DNA of 64,000 nt from positions 9,724,001 to 9,788,000 of the forward strand of contig NC_061772.1 in NCBI RefSeq assembly GCF_022458985.1. Reading direction: 5' to 3'. A model generated the notes under the pieces. That model was not told where the DNA came from. It was given only the letters and a program-made list of their open reading frames with translations, and did not search any database. Source of the DNA: Mugil cephalus. Lineage: Eukaryota > Chordata > Actinopteri > Mugiliformes > Mugilidae. Both the position numbers and the translations under genes were made by a program. This document shows, one piece after another, positions 22,701-36,100 of this stretch. The first letter of the stretch is position 1; every line of letters starts with the position of its first letter.

Positions 22701-24094
22701 GTGGACGCTAGATGGCAGCTGAAACCAAGAAAGAGAAAGCGCTTTTCATGAAACGGGCTGATATGTGGCATCTGTCTGAGTCACGTCATTACTCCTCACT
22801 ATGACAAATAGTTGCCTTTACTTGATTTCATTTTCTTAATATTTTTTTCCACTGTAAATAATGAAATTTACTGCACCCTAAATTTAAAACCACTTCATCC
22901 TCGGTGCCTTTTTCATGTTTATAATGCCGTGTCTTGACTTGTAATGGGTGGGCACAAATTGTGGCTGTAACACAATACTATCCTTTGGATTCTCTGCATC
23001 GGGCCTCTTTTAAAGGCATTAAACCTTGTCTAAGGCAATCTCTCAATAGCTCAGGAGCTGGTGACTACACCACTAAGCACAGGCCTTGTATGGGAAAGGG
23101 TTGTGTAATGAGCACTAGAGTCATTTCACAGAGAAGAGCTCATAAAAATCCACCTACTTTGGCCTTTCCACTGAAAACGGTTACCACAGCGATAGCAGAG
23201 ACATAAACAAAACATGCACAAACAAAGTAATAGGGAATAAAGTAAAGAATAAAGACTTGTTTCCTATTTCACATAGCATTTTCTGTTATAGTGTTTGAAT
23301 GACACTCTCCATGTCAAAAGATATATCTGCCATAGAGCCTCTAGGCCTCTCAGCCAGTGTGTTTATGTAAAGTAGAGATAGGATGCAACTGAATATTATC
23401 TTGCAGCCTACTGAATGGTGCTAATTGAAGGGCGGTGAGAACTCCTCTCTTGTACTTGGCTTCATCTCTGGATTCTGTCAGATCTACCCAGAGGAATGTC
23501 AATACAAAGAAAAGGGGTGAAGGGCATGAGAAGTTCCAGACTCTGTCTAGTGTGTGATGTCAGATAATATTGCAACTCGACATGATATAGCATAATATTC
23601 AAGTTATATTGATTAATGGTGTTTCTCTCTTGCCTGAGCATTCATTCTGAGCGCACACAGTGGAAGTGGATAGTCGCTCATGATGATTTATGTTCTTTTA
23701 CTTCACTGAAAGTAGTTCAGTTTAAAGCTCCAGCAGGAAAATGCACTTCAAGTGGCAGAGAAAAATTGCTATTGACTGACACAGTATATCACAATAAATC
23801 AGTGTTAATACAGCATCATGTTACTGTAGCCAGTTGAGGGGGAGTTTTTATTTTTATAAACAGTTGTAAATCAGGATTTTAACTAAAAGGTCCGGCCTCG
23901 CCAAGAAGTCACAAACAGTTGTGACACATTTGGCTTTTCTCCAGATGATTTTAGCGGAATGTTGAACACATTTCATCTTTGGGGAACAGATTTTGAAAAA
24001 ACAAATGACACATCCATTTTTCTTTCATGAAATTGCTAATAACACCTAAAAAAAATCTGATGGGGTTTTTTGAATCCAGATAAACTAAACTGTG

Positions 24095-24172
24095 ATAAGT
24101 TTGTTTGTTGTGTGAATTTCTCATAGAGTTGAATAAAGTATCTAATCTAATCCAATCTAATGTAATCTAATC
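24095..24172 (+). mobile_element. Retrotransposon 3' tail remnant with CTAAT repeats
   Basis: The sequence GTTGAATAAAGTATCTAATC runs into further TAATC-type repeats, the usual look of a fish LINE/SINE 3' tail. The element body is not discernible. It abuts a truncated family A fragment. Confidence 0.5.
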
Positions 24173-24245
24173 ATTCCGTCAGCTCACCTTCCTAATATCG
24201 TGTTCTGACTCATCAGAGAATGGACATGGACCTTCTGTGGTAAAG
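24172..24245 (+). mobile_element. Truncated family A element, copy 3
   Basis: About 70 bases match the left part of family A (CACCTTCCTAATATCGTG, then CATCAGAGAATGGACATGG, as in the copy near 6.5 kb). The right part and inverted end are missing. Confidence 0.55.
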
Positions 24246-26138
24246 CTGATGCATGGCAATCAACTAATCTTCCTGTGCTCTACAGTTTACACACACTACA
24301 AACAGCATTACATATCAGTGCACTAAAACCAGTAAGCACAGTACATACTGTACACACAAAGCGAAGCAGAAAAAAGAAACCTGGAGGCTCAGGCGTTGCC
24401 CCGTAGCCCCTAACTAGCACAACCACCTACTGCTCTGTGAATGACACGTCATGATGTGGCGGCTGCATTGCATGAGAGGTTGTAGTGCTGCTTTCCAGCA
24501 CCAATTCTAATAGAGCTGCCCAGAGGAGATCTGGCGGTCTGGTCTTACGCCTCCCATAACTTTGGGTTGATTTAGACACAGGAGACCAGAGTGTTGAACA
24601 ATAGCCCAGATGACACTAAATTCATTATTTAGAAACATCCAGTAGCTTATTGCATTGCTGACAACCTGAGCTGCGTGTGCAAAAGAAGCCAGCTAAGCAG
24701 CTCAGCTTCCAAATGGATTTATAATGTAACATGAATTCACAATGCATTAAACTGTTTCTATCAGGCTGTGATAAGAGGGGGTCCTGCACTAGATAAACCA
24801 ACCTCAGCATTGACGGACCGTCCACAAGCTGTTGCTTCAAACCACTGAGACAAATTAGAGACAAGAAGAGTTGAGGGATCACTAACAGGAATGAGGCCGA
24901 GAAGCAACTGGTTGCAGAAAAAAGGAGCACATGCTGAAAGACAGAAATCATGATATAAGGCTTTGCAAACATACTCTTAAGCCCGGGCCACATTAGTTCC
25001 TATCTGCTCTGCTCTCCACCTTGCGGGTGGCTGTGATGAGGTTGTGCTCCAGAGAATGTGTTTTGTGATTTACACTCTCTGATAAGAGCAGGGGATGCTG
25101 CTCCCTGGGGGCAACTGGGCAGAAGTGAGTGGTGAGCCTCAGCAGACCTCTGGCACGATATGAAAAAGAATGAACTTTAGCAATAAAACGCCCATTTAAC
25201 TCGGGTAAAACTATATATACATATATTAGCAGCAGCGCAGAAATGGTCAGATCGCGACGGAGTAAGAAGTCGCACAGCTCAAAAGTAAAGCAGCTTGAAC
25301 TGTAGCTTTAATTGTCAGTAAAAGCAGCGTGGATTACGGGTGGGGGTGGGGATTCACAGAGTGCGATGTCAGTACTCTGCACTTTGTCAGTTTGTGCTGA
25401 TTTCATCACAGTCCCAGAGGGAGACAACTCCAACAGACCCCTTTTACACCTAATGCCTGCACCATAAATCATTCCGTTTCACATTTTATGGAACGGTGCC
25501 TTAAACAGATTATTGTGCTAAAGAAATGGCAGCTCATATCAATAGGCAAAGGCAAGGTGAACTGAAAACTGGGATTTAGAATCCCCTCGTTTTTTTCCCC
25601 CACCTTTCAGATGCATTAAGAGACAGTGAGTCATGCCGGCTACAGCTGAGCACTATCTATTAACCAAGTGGACAGTTTCAAATTTGCAGAGGCAGTGAAT
25701 CAGCCTGCGCCACAAGTGTTAATGCTGCAGTAATGTAGCTCCTACTCAGCAGACAGAGTCATCTTTAGTTCACTTTACCATTGTCACCCATCATGTGCTC
25801 CCAGACAAGCGACCCTCTTGTTGCAGGCTCTTTTTTTCATAAGTCACAGCTCATCTACTATACCGGCACGCTGTCTTTAAATGAATCCAGATGTCGAGAG
25901 CCGCTGAAGGACGGTTCCCAATTGAGCCCACTGTGAGGCTTTGTGAAAAGATCATAAGTCAACCGCTGTATTTATCTGAAAAGATCTATCCTACTGTACA
26001 GCCATCATCAGCACAGTAAAATCTGTATAGTGCAACGTAATTTGTTGTGTTCAGTGCATTACTCAGCTCCAAAAATAGCCCTGGGCTTATTTAATACGCA
26101 ACAAGAAAAAGGCAATGACACGCTATCATCACTGTTCT

Positions 26139-26144
26139 TTTATT
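26139..26144 (-). terminator. eif3m: Candidate eif3m polyadenylation signal
   Basis: AATAAA on the minus strand, 96 bases past the eif3m stop codon. This would give the short 3' UTR common in housekeeping translation factors. Confidence 0.65.
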
Positions 26145-26239
26145 GGATGAATATAAAAGCTGACCATTTGAGTCTGGTAATTTGGAAAGCATAAGAGAGT
26201 GGAGGGTGAGGCAGTCTAGACAGTCGGGTTAAGGTGGAA

Positions 26240-29200
26240 TTAAGCAGAAGGCGACAGAGCTTGCAGGCTGGTCTTGACGGCCGCTAGGTTGGCCTTCCAG
26301 GAGCTGAGGCTGTCGTACAGCTGCTGCCACTGCTGCTTGCCAAAGGTGCGGTGTGTGCTGTGGCTGATGGAGTGGAGACAGAAACATGAGAATGTTAATA
26401 CTGGTTGGGCAGACCCAGGTTATACCTCATACAGTTATTGTAGATACATGATCGATGAACATAAAAACGACTTCAAGTCCTAGATTAAAACCTTAAATTA
26501 CACCTGCAATCAGGACACAATCATAAAAATATATTTTTTGTCCTTAAAGAATACTTTTGCTAGATCCTACATAGAGAACACGGCTCTCTTGAATACTCGA
26601 TTCTGATTGGTGACTCGCCAATATTTAATATGATTAAGAAACCACACCTTTTATTACTATAGACTGCATATTTTCATATAAAAGTAGCTTTAGGCCTACG
26701 CAGAATCTTATCGGAGCTGAATAACTGATAATGACCTGCAGTGTTTAACATTTCTTGATATGTGTGTACAAGGGTCATTTACATTTAAAAAGTGTGTAAA
26801 TATTTTTTTTAAAGATATTTTTGGGGTGTTTGCATCTGTATTATATAGGGACAACTGAAGAAAAGCAGGAATCAAACCCACGCTGCAATGAGAACCATAA
26901 TTTCCCAACAACAAAGTTGCGACTTGCGAAACTGCTGAGTGGCTAGTAACTTTAGAAAACAACTGGCCACAGTGGCTGGTTAACAAAAAAGTTAATGTCA
27001 AGCCCTGGTTATCGCGCAGGACTAACTTACCTCACAACAACTTTTCTCTGTGTCTGGTCGATTTTGCAGTACACCATCTTAGTCCGAACAGCTGCAAAGA
27101 AAAGAAAGCAGAGGAAGAGAATAAAGAGAGAGCTCTGAGAGGGAAACCATAGGCTTGTTTCAGATGAGTAGATCACCAGCAGTTGTAGAACAACAGATAA
27201 TGATTTTGGTTGAACATGAACCAGGAACTAGAAAAAACTAAGGCAGCAGCAGTTTATAGAGCCAGGTGGAACATCTGCTCTCAGCCAGCTACATAAAGTC
27301 CATGCAAATGACTAACTCCCTCGAAATCTATGAGGCAATTTTTTGAGACGTTGGGTCAGTAACAAAAAAAATTCAATTGTTGTTTAAGTGGGATCAATTT
27401 TTGTACTATGAATGTTTTTTTTTTTTTTCCAGAATAAGTGCGTTTTGTTGGTGCATTATATGAACATTTCTCAACCTGTTTTTATGTAACTTGTATATTT
27501 TTCACAATTAAATCATGTTTTTAATGTTTTGTTATTGTCTGAGAATACATCAAGTCTGGGCAGCAAATGTGAGAGCAGCACTGAAGTGATACATGCCTTC
27601 AATGAAACGTCTAGCTCATCCGAATATTTAGTAAGAAGTGTAATATGGAGGCTGAACCAAAAACCCAACGATGCATCCATTACACATTCAATTGTATTTG
27701 GGTCTAAAAAGATGCATTTCTGTGACTTCCTGTCTATACTGTGGAACAGCTCGTCTTGACTGATGCACTCTGAAACCACTTTCCATTTCATTGTTGTGAC
27801 AAAGTGTTTAAAAGGGGCGGACAGCGAAAACTTGAGGTGGAATACCGTCAATGACAAAAGCCTCGACGTCCTCGGCTCCAATCTGCAGCTCCTGTTGCAT
27901 GGTGTCAAAGGAGATCTCCTTGAATTCCACCGCCATGCCCATGAAAGTCAGCAGACGCATCTTGGCCATGTTCTGCTCGTGAGACAGACCTGGAGAGCGA
28001 CACGCAGGGATCATTAAGCACAAAGCAGTCACACTCAATTACTCCTGACTCAGGGAGTTTCCCTGTGATGATTGTTTCTACATTTAGGAGCATGCAGTCA
28101 GGGAATCTACTCATTAATACAAACATCACTCCACAGTGTCTGTTTTCAGAGTCCATCCTACACACACACTTTTAATTACAACAAAACCTTTTGCACCGAG
28201 AAAAGGAACACACTGCTGACACACACATTCTTGTTGTGTTGACTCATTGCAAAATGTGTGTGAAACAAGTTCATTAAAAAAAAAAATTACACTGACGCTA
28301 TCCCGTCTCAGACTTTAGACAGTGTGTAATCAGTAACTACAGCTTTTATTTATGAAGTAAAATTAACTTATTAACCAGTGTTCTTGTTTCTGTGTGCATT
28401 TAAATGTAGCTTGTGTTTGTGTATGCATAAAACTGACACAGCGACACAACAAATCTAACAACTCAAGTTGTGGCTACTTACCGAGAGAGTCGATGAAGTC
28501 TTTGTTACTCTGGTAAAATTTGACGTATGCTGCTAGCTTTGCGCTCACAAAGATGGTTAACAGCTGGAGAGGAGAGAGCAAAAAATATCATTATAGGACC
28601 GTTTCGGATTGATGCTGGTTGTGTTCACAGAGGCTGAAAGTTGTTATAGTCCAGTCGACACTAACGCTGCACGGTTTCTCCTTCAGGCATTAATACTTTG
28701 GAAATGCCACACTAACGAGAAACTGTGCATACACTTTGGATAAAAATATCCTCATTGTTAGCACCTGTTCAGTCGTTTCTGTACATACAATCCTGTTGCT
28801 CATCATCAAAATGCAACAATGTCAGTAACTCCTTCACAAAAAACAAGAACAAAGCCACGTTGTCTACTACTCACATCATGGATGAGTTCTCCCTCCAGGA
28901 AGCGGACAGGTTTCAAGGTGAGCAGGTGGTCAAAGAGGAAGGTGTTGGGGTCTTTCAGGGCACGGACAATACACCTGAAAGAGACACACAGATGCATGTA
29001 TGATTGGAGGTGCAGTATATCATACCTTGCTGACAAATGTTTACCTCCAATACTCATAGTTTACCTGTGGGCATCAACACGTGCTTGTGAAGCATTATCT
29101 TCTGTGTAACTTCCCAGTAGCTCGACCATCACCTTTGCTGCCGCCTCACTGTGACATAAGTGATGACGTAGTTTCACTTTAATGTCAATCACAGGTTTGT

Positions 29201-31229
29201 GAGCATCAGCAGATTTTTACATAAAAATGTACGGCAATGTATTAAACACTGATCAGGCATAACATTATGACCACCTTCCTAATATTGTGTAGGTCTCCCT
29301 TGTGCCTCCAAAACAGCTGTGATACATCAGAGGATGGGCGTGGTTTTGTGGTTTTGGATGTGGGTAAACTGTTTTTGTGTGTATGTGAGTGTGTGTGTCA
29401 GGCTGCATCCTGCTGGGGATGGCTGCTGCCATCAAGGAGTGTCATTGCTGTCGGGTGGGGGGGCCTGGTCTGGTCTAGGCAGGTGATACATGTCTAAATA
29501 ACATCCACAAGAATGCCAGGTCCAAGAGTTTCCCAAAAGAACATTGATATTTCAGTGTTATGAACTTGTCCTGTCGGTTGGTTTTAATGTTGTGGCTGAT
29601 CAGTGCATATTAAATGAATACAGTCACGTTTCTGCTTCTGTTAATACTAAAACATGCACTTTACACGTCAAATCTTATTCATGGTTACCTCTTTTTGCAG
29701 TCAACCAATGCTTCATAAACCAGCCTCAACAGTGTGTGCTTCTTCTCTGTGTTCAGGTTCCAGTCAACAATCCACTTACGCACCTGAGCGGCACAAACAT
29801 AACATTCATAAGTCAACTGTACAGAAAAATGAAAAGCAGAAACAGGGGATGGTCACCATTCTTGGCTGGTATGGGAAATCATGGTGAATGCGTATAAATA
29901 TATACCTGATCCAGATCAGTGGGGATGAAGGCTATAGCGTTGCAGGTAGCTGCCACCTTGATGAGGCTACAGAAGACAGTGTACCTCACTGGAGTATTCT
30001 CATCCATGCCATGGAACAGGTTACTCAGGCTATAAGACCACAACACAAACAAGACCATAATTTGAGTTTAGTTTATATATATATATAATTGATAATAATA
30101 CCTGCTTTATGTGAAAGACATGATAGGACTCACAGCTGCATTCTGAGGGAGGGCCTCTCTCCTTCACGAAACTTCACCAGTTTCTCACATAGACTTTCAA
30201 TGAGAGCCTCCTGCTTCTCTGTCTCCAGGATCAGCAGCAGAGACACAATGCTGTTCATCACGCTCTCGACATCTGCAGAGAGACAGACAGACAGAGGGGC
30301 CATGAGTCACATGCAAAAGGGGTAGTGACCTTTCTGTTGCAGGATCCCGGTGCATTAATACACCTGTGTGTTTCCTGTCTAGGTCTCTTGTCTTACACTG
30401 CTCATTTTATTAACTGTAAGAAGTTGTGTCCTTTATCGTCACCTTACCTTTATCATCATCCTTGAGGCAGACGTCGCACGCCTCGATGATCTGAGCCAGA
30501 TCTACATGAAGTCCACCTTCTGCGTTCTCTTCTGAGATATCAGCTCCCTTGGACTTGATGTAGGCTCTCAGCTCTGAAGCCTTTGAAAGACATTGACAAA
30601 AATAAAATTTATAGTTAAACACACAGTGCTAAGCTACACATACAACACATCACTTTGATCATGTAAACAACGTTGTATAAAAGTATTTACTTAAAAATGA
30701 ATGTAGGAGAAAAGCATGTAGTGGCTACAGCTGTACAGTTGCACAAGTAACAAACAAATAAAAAAAACTGTTAAAGTTCGTTAGTAAACGTTATTTACGG
30801 TTTGTAGCCAACAGGACGCTTTTAGGTTACATGTTATTTTTTCGTCTTTGTTTATATACATCTGGCGAAGCTAGCTTAGCATCCTTAACCAACCAGCGCA
30901 ATGTAACAGACTTAACCGCAAACACAGCAGTCACACGGCTACTAATAGCAACTACCCTCAATAAAGTAACAGAAACTGTATCATAACGGGAACCTTGATA
31001 GTTATTCATGCTGCATGGACACATATTCTACGAGTAGCTAACGGTCAGCATGTATCTGTCAGCAACTAAACACGGTTAGCATTTGAGCTAGCTACCATGC
31101 TAAACCGTCTGGTTGGATAGTTTTTATTTAGCTACATATCCAAGGGCAGCACCGCGCCCAACGGGTTTTTAGAAACACGGGTCGTACCTGGTCCTCTTCT
31201 GTAATATCGATAAAGGCCGGGACGCTCAT
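26240..31229 (-). CDS. eif3m: Eukaryotic translation initiation factor 3 subunit M (11 exons)
   Basis: Cytosolic subunit of the eIF3 complex, which loads mRNA onto the 40S ribosome. Exons in transcript order: 31229-31188, 30580-30448, 30272-30134, 30029-29906, 29783-29689, 29148-29065, 28974-28875, 28563-28482, 27989-27846, 27091-27031, 26363-26240. Every intron is GT-AG and phases join. Total 1128 nt, 375 residues (human 374). The start [14 protein letters not shown] matches the vertebrate N-terminus. Recognisable blocks: [20 protein letters not shown] (exon 2), [17 protein letters not shown] (exon 3), [20 protein letters not shown] (exon 7), then the PCI domain (about residues 190-340) with [19 protein letters not shown] and [18 protein letters not shown]. 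It ends in [19 protein letters not shown] and a short variable tail. It is divergently oriented from wt1, as in mammals. Confidence 0.97.
29246..29608 (+). mobile_element. Small inverted-repeat transposon, family A copy 4 (most complete)
   Basis: Ends are CACTGATCAGGCATAACATT on the left and the inverted TAATGTTGTGGCTGATCAGTG type on the right, about 20 imperfect base pairs. It is about 360 bases long with no transposase. It lies inside eif3m intron 5 (29149-29688) and makes up about two thirds of it. Confidence 0.8.
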
Positions 31230-31400
31230 TTTTGGTGAATTTGTGAGCCTAGATGATGAAACCCACGCTCCCAACACCGATGAGGTCTGAGCGGAAAAGA
31301 AAAGGCAGCAGTGCCGGTGGATGATGCGTTTGTTCTTCCGGGTCACTTTGTTAAAGCGGCAGTAGCTTGAGCTGAAGGATCGTCTCAGTGCTATGTTGTA
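31230..31400 (-). promoter_or_regulatory. eif3m: Probable eif3m promoter and 5' leader
   Basis: Upstream of the eif3m ATG, the minus strand has a 13-base pure pyrimidine tract (CCTTTTCTTTTCC, 31293-31305) and an ETS-type CCGGAAG (within 31335-31342). Both fit a TATA-less translation-factor promoter. The tract could be a 5'TOP element if transcription starts there; this is inference. Confidence 0.45.
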
Positions 31401-32982
31401 ACTGAAGTTCCCCTCTCTATTTAAAAAAAAAACAAAAAACGCAATTATTAACGTTAGGCTGTAGTTGTCCAATGAATATGCTGATGGGTATAAACTTGTC
31501 TAAATGTCTTGCATCGCTTAAGCTGGTGCAACCCCTTTCAGTAATCAGAGAACCTCCTAAATTTCTTCCTCCAGCTTTCAGTCTGCCAGAGCGATATATC
31601 AATGTCTTCTCTGTAAGATTAACCCTGGATGTTTTGGATAAGAGTTACTGAGGTGAATCTGATCCCCAAGAAAGGTTATCTGATTGTGCTGCACTCCATC
31701 ATTGGGGACCACCATGGAGAAGGTCTGACCCAGAATTTTCCAACTTGGAAACACTGCCAGTGTCAGAGGGCAGCTCTCTTCCACCATACGCCCACTGACC
31801 CGTGAGTGCACGTGTTGAGCCTCTGCCATGTATCCCCACTTGGTGACTGAGGTGAAGAGGGTAAGTGGAGCAGGAGGTCACCTTAAAGCTATGGAGTCGG
31901 GTTACTAACTTTCGGGTGTCGAGCAGGCTGTGTCTAAGGGTGAAGATACTGTGGAGTGTTTTTCATTTCCAAGCTGCATTGCTCAAAGTTCATCTGTGTG
32001 GAAAATATGTGTATGGAGACACATCATGCCATGTCATAATTCCTTGAAGTTCTGCAAGTCACATATTTTTCTTCGTGGTTACAGGACAGGAACTTAACTT
32101 TGTTTTTTTGACATATTCCGTAAAATAGTATGCTGAGGGGAACTGGCTGATGGAGTGTTTCACCATAATGCTCATATGATGCGTCATTCTGTTGGGAAGG
32201 CGAGTGCCTGGTACCAAATCCCACCTTCACTCTCTCCTTGCCCTTGCATGCTGTCATGGCAAACAATTTATTGCTGCTTCTCCACAAGTGTGCTTGTGTA
32301 ACTCTGAGGCTTTCATTATCTGATTAACAGCTGTTGTCAAGTGCCTGGTGTATTTCAAGTCCAGAATAAGAGTCCTGGAGGCTTTGAAGCACCAGGTGCA
32401 TGCGAGACACTGTTTTTGTCTTCTTTATAAGGTCTTTAAAATGCCACTGTGTGTTATGATGCGTAATAGTCTTGATAATATTCATAGAAGAGTGCCCTGA
32501 AAATAGCATACAGTAAACCTTTTAACTCCAACAAGCCTGTACCTGGTACATATATTGAACCAGGACTTAGTTTGTTTTGTATCATTCTAAATCAACCCTG
32601 GCTAAGTAGTCTCCATGAGATATATTATTAAGCTAGCAGCAGATGTCACACACTCTCTCGGGAACTTGTGCCGCTGTCTAGCTGGGTCATTTTTCTGGTG
32701 TATTTATATGTCCTTATACCATGGTTTACTTACGAAATAAATAAATATTAGGCCAGTTATTAATACGTCATGTTGTTTTTTACCGTTTTAATCATAAGTT
32801 TTTCACAAGAAGCTGGTGAGTGCACTATTTAACATCTCCCGTCCACAGGCGTTTTTTGTCAACTGTATTGCCGTTGTGATAAATAAACTGTGAAATAACG
32901 TATGCTCTGTGTTTGTTGCCACGGTTACCAAAGTGTTTGAGTCACTGTAATCATTTAGGTAGTTTGACCGGAACGCCTTTAT

Positions 32983-33125
32983 GGATGTCCATTATCACTT
33001 TTTAATGTACACCCCGCAGCCAATCAGAACCGAGGATTCACCCAAGCAGTTCACGCCTCCGCGTCACCCAATCATTTCTGATAATGGACACCTCGTCGGG
33101 CATTATCCCTTACATAATTCTGTTG
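32983..33125. repeat. Inverted-repeat element with CCAAT-box core
   Basis: A perfect 12-base inverted repeat, TGTCCATTATCA at 32986-32997 and TGATAATGGACA at 33079-33090, encloses an 81-base core. The core has a CCAATCAGAA sequence near 33018 and a second CCAATCA just before the right arm. CpG content is higher than in the flanks. It looks like a small non-autonomous transposon, but the outer ends are unclear. Confidence 0.5.
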
Positions 33126-33148
33126 GAAGACTATTGGTCAAATAAGCT

Positions 33149-33150
<2 letters not shown>

Positions 33151-33180
<30 letters not shown>
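33151..33180. repeat. (AT)n microsatellite
   Basis: AT dinucleotide run of about 30 bases shortly right of the inverted-repeat element. Confidence 0.9.
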
Positions 33181-36100
33181 GCTTGTTGAAGTCACAAGTT
33201 TCCTTGAGGCTGTGAAATAATTGCAGATATTGCCAAAGATAATCCAAAACGTCTTACCTTTGCAGGGTAATTTAAGGGGTACAGTATTATTTTCTATAAA
33301 TCTAATTTGGGATCTGTTGATATATATTGTGAAACCATTTCAAAATAAAAACATTATCTTATTTTTAGTGAAATGTTAATATGGCACATACTGTATATTG
33401 TGTGGATGATGCGTGTATGAGTTCGCTAAAGCTATTCAAGAGTTAGCATTTGTTTATGTGCGTGTGTAGGTCTGACATATTTATATAGTCGATATGCCTG
33501 CACTGACCTCATCCCTGTTTGCTTTATAGGAAATAGCACATGCTATTCCTAAACTGTTGGCAAACTGCCTGCTCAGCCTCCTCAAAGATAAATGACTGTG
33601 TGTTAAGAGTTGGTTGAGCCCAGGTGTCGGCTTTCTCCCTGTCAGCCAGCCAAGTGGTGAGAATGCATGAAAACCAGTCTTATGGTCATCATCCAACATG
33701 GCTGCCTACCTTCCACCCACTAATTGTCTGGTTCCCACAGTTCTGCCTGCCTTCACAATCTCTGAAAAATCCCCTCGCTCAGGCTCATCCATCAGCCAGT
33801 GACCTTGTCACAGTGCACCGCATGAGTAACTTCCCTATTTCCTTGGTGGAGCAAATTGCTTGTTAATTACTTATAAGCTGACACACCCTCCCCAAAACCT
33901 ATGTACAAACACTTAACAAATAAACAAACAAAGCTGAGGTTTTAAAAAGGGTGACTCCAGAGTCAGTAGTGGTACAAGGCATTTCTGATGGATTTTGGTT
34001 GTCAGAATCAGCAGACATATATACAGTTCATCTTTTAAATAATCTTTAATAGTTTAATATTTAATTAAAGAATCAGTGCACAGAATTTAGTGACATCTAG
34101 TGGTGAGATGGCAGCTTGCTGACTGCAGATGAGCCAATGGCTATTTCCAAAATAATTCCATTGTTTTTATAGTGCTGCTAAATTAAACCTGACAAAATGT
34201 GAAAGACTCTCTGCCAAAAACATCCATGTAAGATAAGCCACTCGTTCTGTTCATTCTAAACTAACAGAAATTCAACTATTGTTAGGTAGATGTGATGAAT
34301 GAAAAACTAATTCTGAATACTGCATCAATAGACCACCCTAAGTCCTACACAGTTGTCCTTTAACAGGAAAAATTGTTTCAGGAAGTTGTTTGGCATCCAC
34401 CTTGGACTTACTTGGATTTTTTTCTGACTTTTTATTAACACTGACAGTGTGTTGAAACTGTACATACAGTCGTGTTTTTTGTGTTTCCTCTGGCCACACG
34501 TTAATTCATGCATATTTAACATCTCAAAAAGCTCATTTTTGTGCATAAAGAAAAAGGTTTCTGCTCTGTTGTTATAGCTGTTCATTCTTTATGATCACCT
34601 ATCTCCTCTCCCACCAGACGATCAGTCACACAGCATAGCCACAGTTGGATACACCACTGACCTAGTAAAATTAATTTACACTTCAGCTCATACATTCACA
34701 AGCACAAACTTAGGCAGGTTGGTACGGTAAATACGACTGTAAACGTACCGCATCACTTAATGGACAGCCTCCTACCTTGTCAAAGAATGCAGAAATTAAT
34801 CAATGTGAGTTTGTATTTGTGGTTTTGAGCTATCTGGGGACTTTAATCCCCTCATGTCTAATGTGTGAGCTCTGTTTCAGGCTAATGGTAGCAGCCTGAA
34901 TTAAAGCTACAGCCGTCTTCCAGGAATCCTGACTGGACAGATCGAGTCACTGCACTAGGACTGGGGCTCTGTTAATGATGAAATGGTCTCTTGACATCGG
35001 TGAGTGTTTATGTTACACACTCGCACAGGCTACAAGGGGCATTAAGAGTTTAAAAACCATGGTCAAACAAAGAATCAAATTTGTTTCAATTGGGAATAGA
35101 TTGTGCAATGTTTGGCTTGAAGCTATAGATGCCAGACCTCAGAAATACTAATTAGAGGCATGTTCAACTGTATGACCCTTTAACTTTAATATGCTGTTTA
35201 GACTGTTTCCTCAGTGCTGATAAATATAATGGTGAAGACAGAGAACAGACAACCATTAAGGTTTTCCGAATAATGAACATAATCGGTCAAACACTTATTT
35301 TTCTCAGGAAACGTGAGCCATTAGCAAAGGAATTATTTCAAAGGAAATTTACTTTTAATCCATAAAGTGTATGAATTACACTTATTTTCAGTAATAAGTG
35401 TAAGTGTGTTTTGAAAGCAAATGCTGAAGCATATTGTAGACGGGGGATTGAGAAAGTTGCAGCAAAGTGGCATTTCCCTAAAGTCAAGTGTCAGAAGTTA
35501 CTGTCAGATTCCGTGCCGATTGTGGTCATTTGTATATTTTCCCATCACCGTGCACATATCTCCGAGTCATTCCGTGAACTTGTGCTTGCCTGGTCTCACA
35601 ATGAGGCTCAGGGGTATGACAACAGACAGTAACCGCCAGAGTTATCTGAAATGTTTTCTGATGACTGCTTACGCCCCAGCCACAGCTGTTAGGGTGTGAC
35701 AGCTTGGAAGAGGCTGTGGTTTACTGTAAAGAACTGATAAAGGCTGGCCTTGATTCTGACACACAGGCACCTGCTGGGATGAGACAGAGGATATTCAGCA
35801 GAAATATATCAAAACACTGACATATGAGATGGGTCTCAATAATAGGTGATGCATTCTGAATAAGAAGTTCCTCAAAAGGGTATTTCAAGGCAGTTCAACC
35901 CACTGTGTTTTTTTTCTTTTATTCAAACTTCCATCTATTTAGTCTGATGATAACATTGTGGCCTGAGATCATTTAAAAATTCTTGCACATTGTGCATTCG
36001 CATACAGTGATACCTCTCTTACTTCTCTTAAGACAGCTTAACATCACATAGCTTTTATCTTTTATGCTCTTTAATTAAAAAACAAAACAGTCAGCAGAAA

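Larger units (their letters stand above)
22701..26138. other. Non-coding interval where mammals carry CCDC73
   Basis: About 3.4 kb between prrg4 and the eif3m 3' end. In mammals CCDC73 occupies this position. I see no long coding frame, coiled-coil exon or chain of splice sites on either strand. There is a retrotransposon tail (24095-24172) and a truncated family A fragment (24172-24245). The rest is unassigned. Confidence 0.6.
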
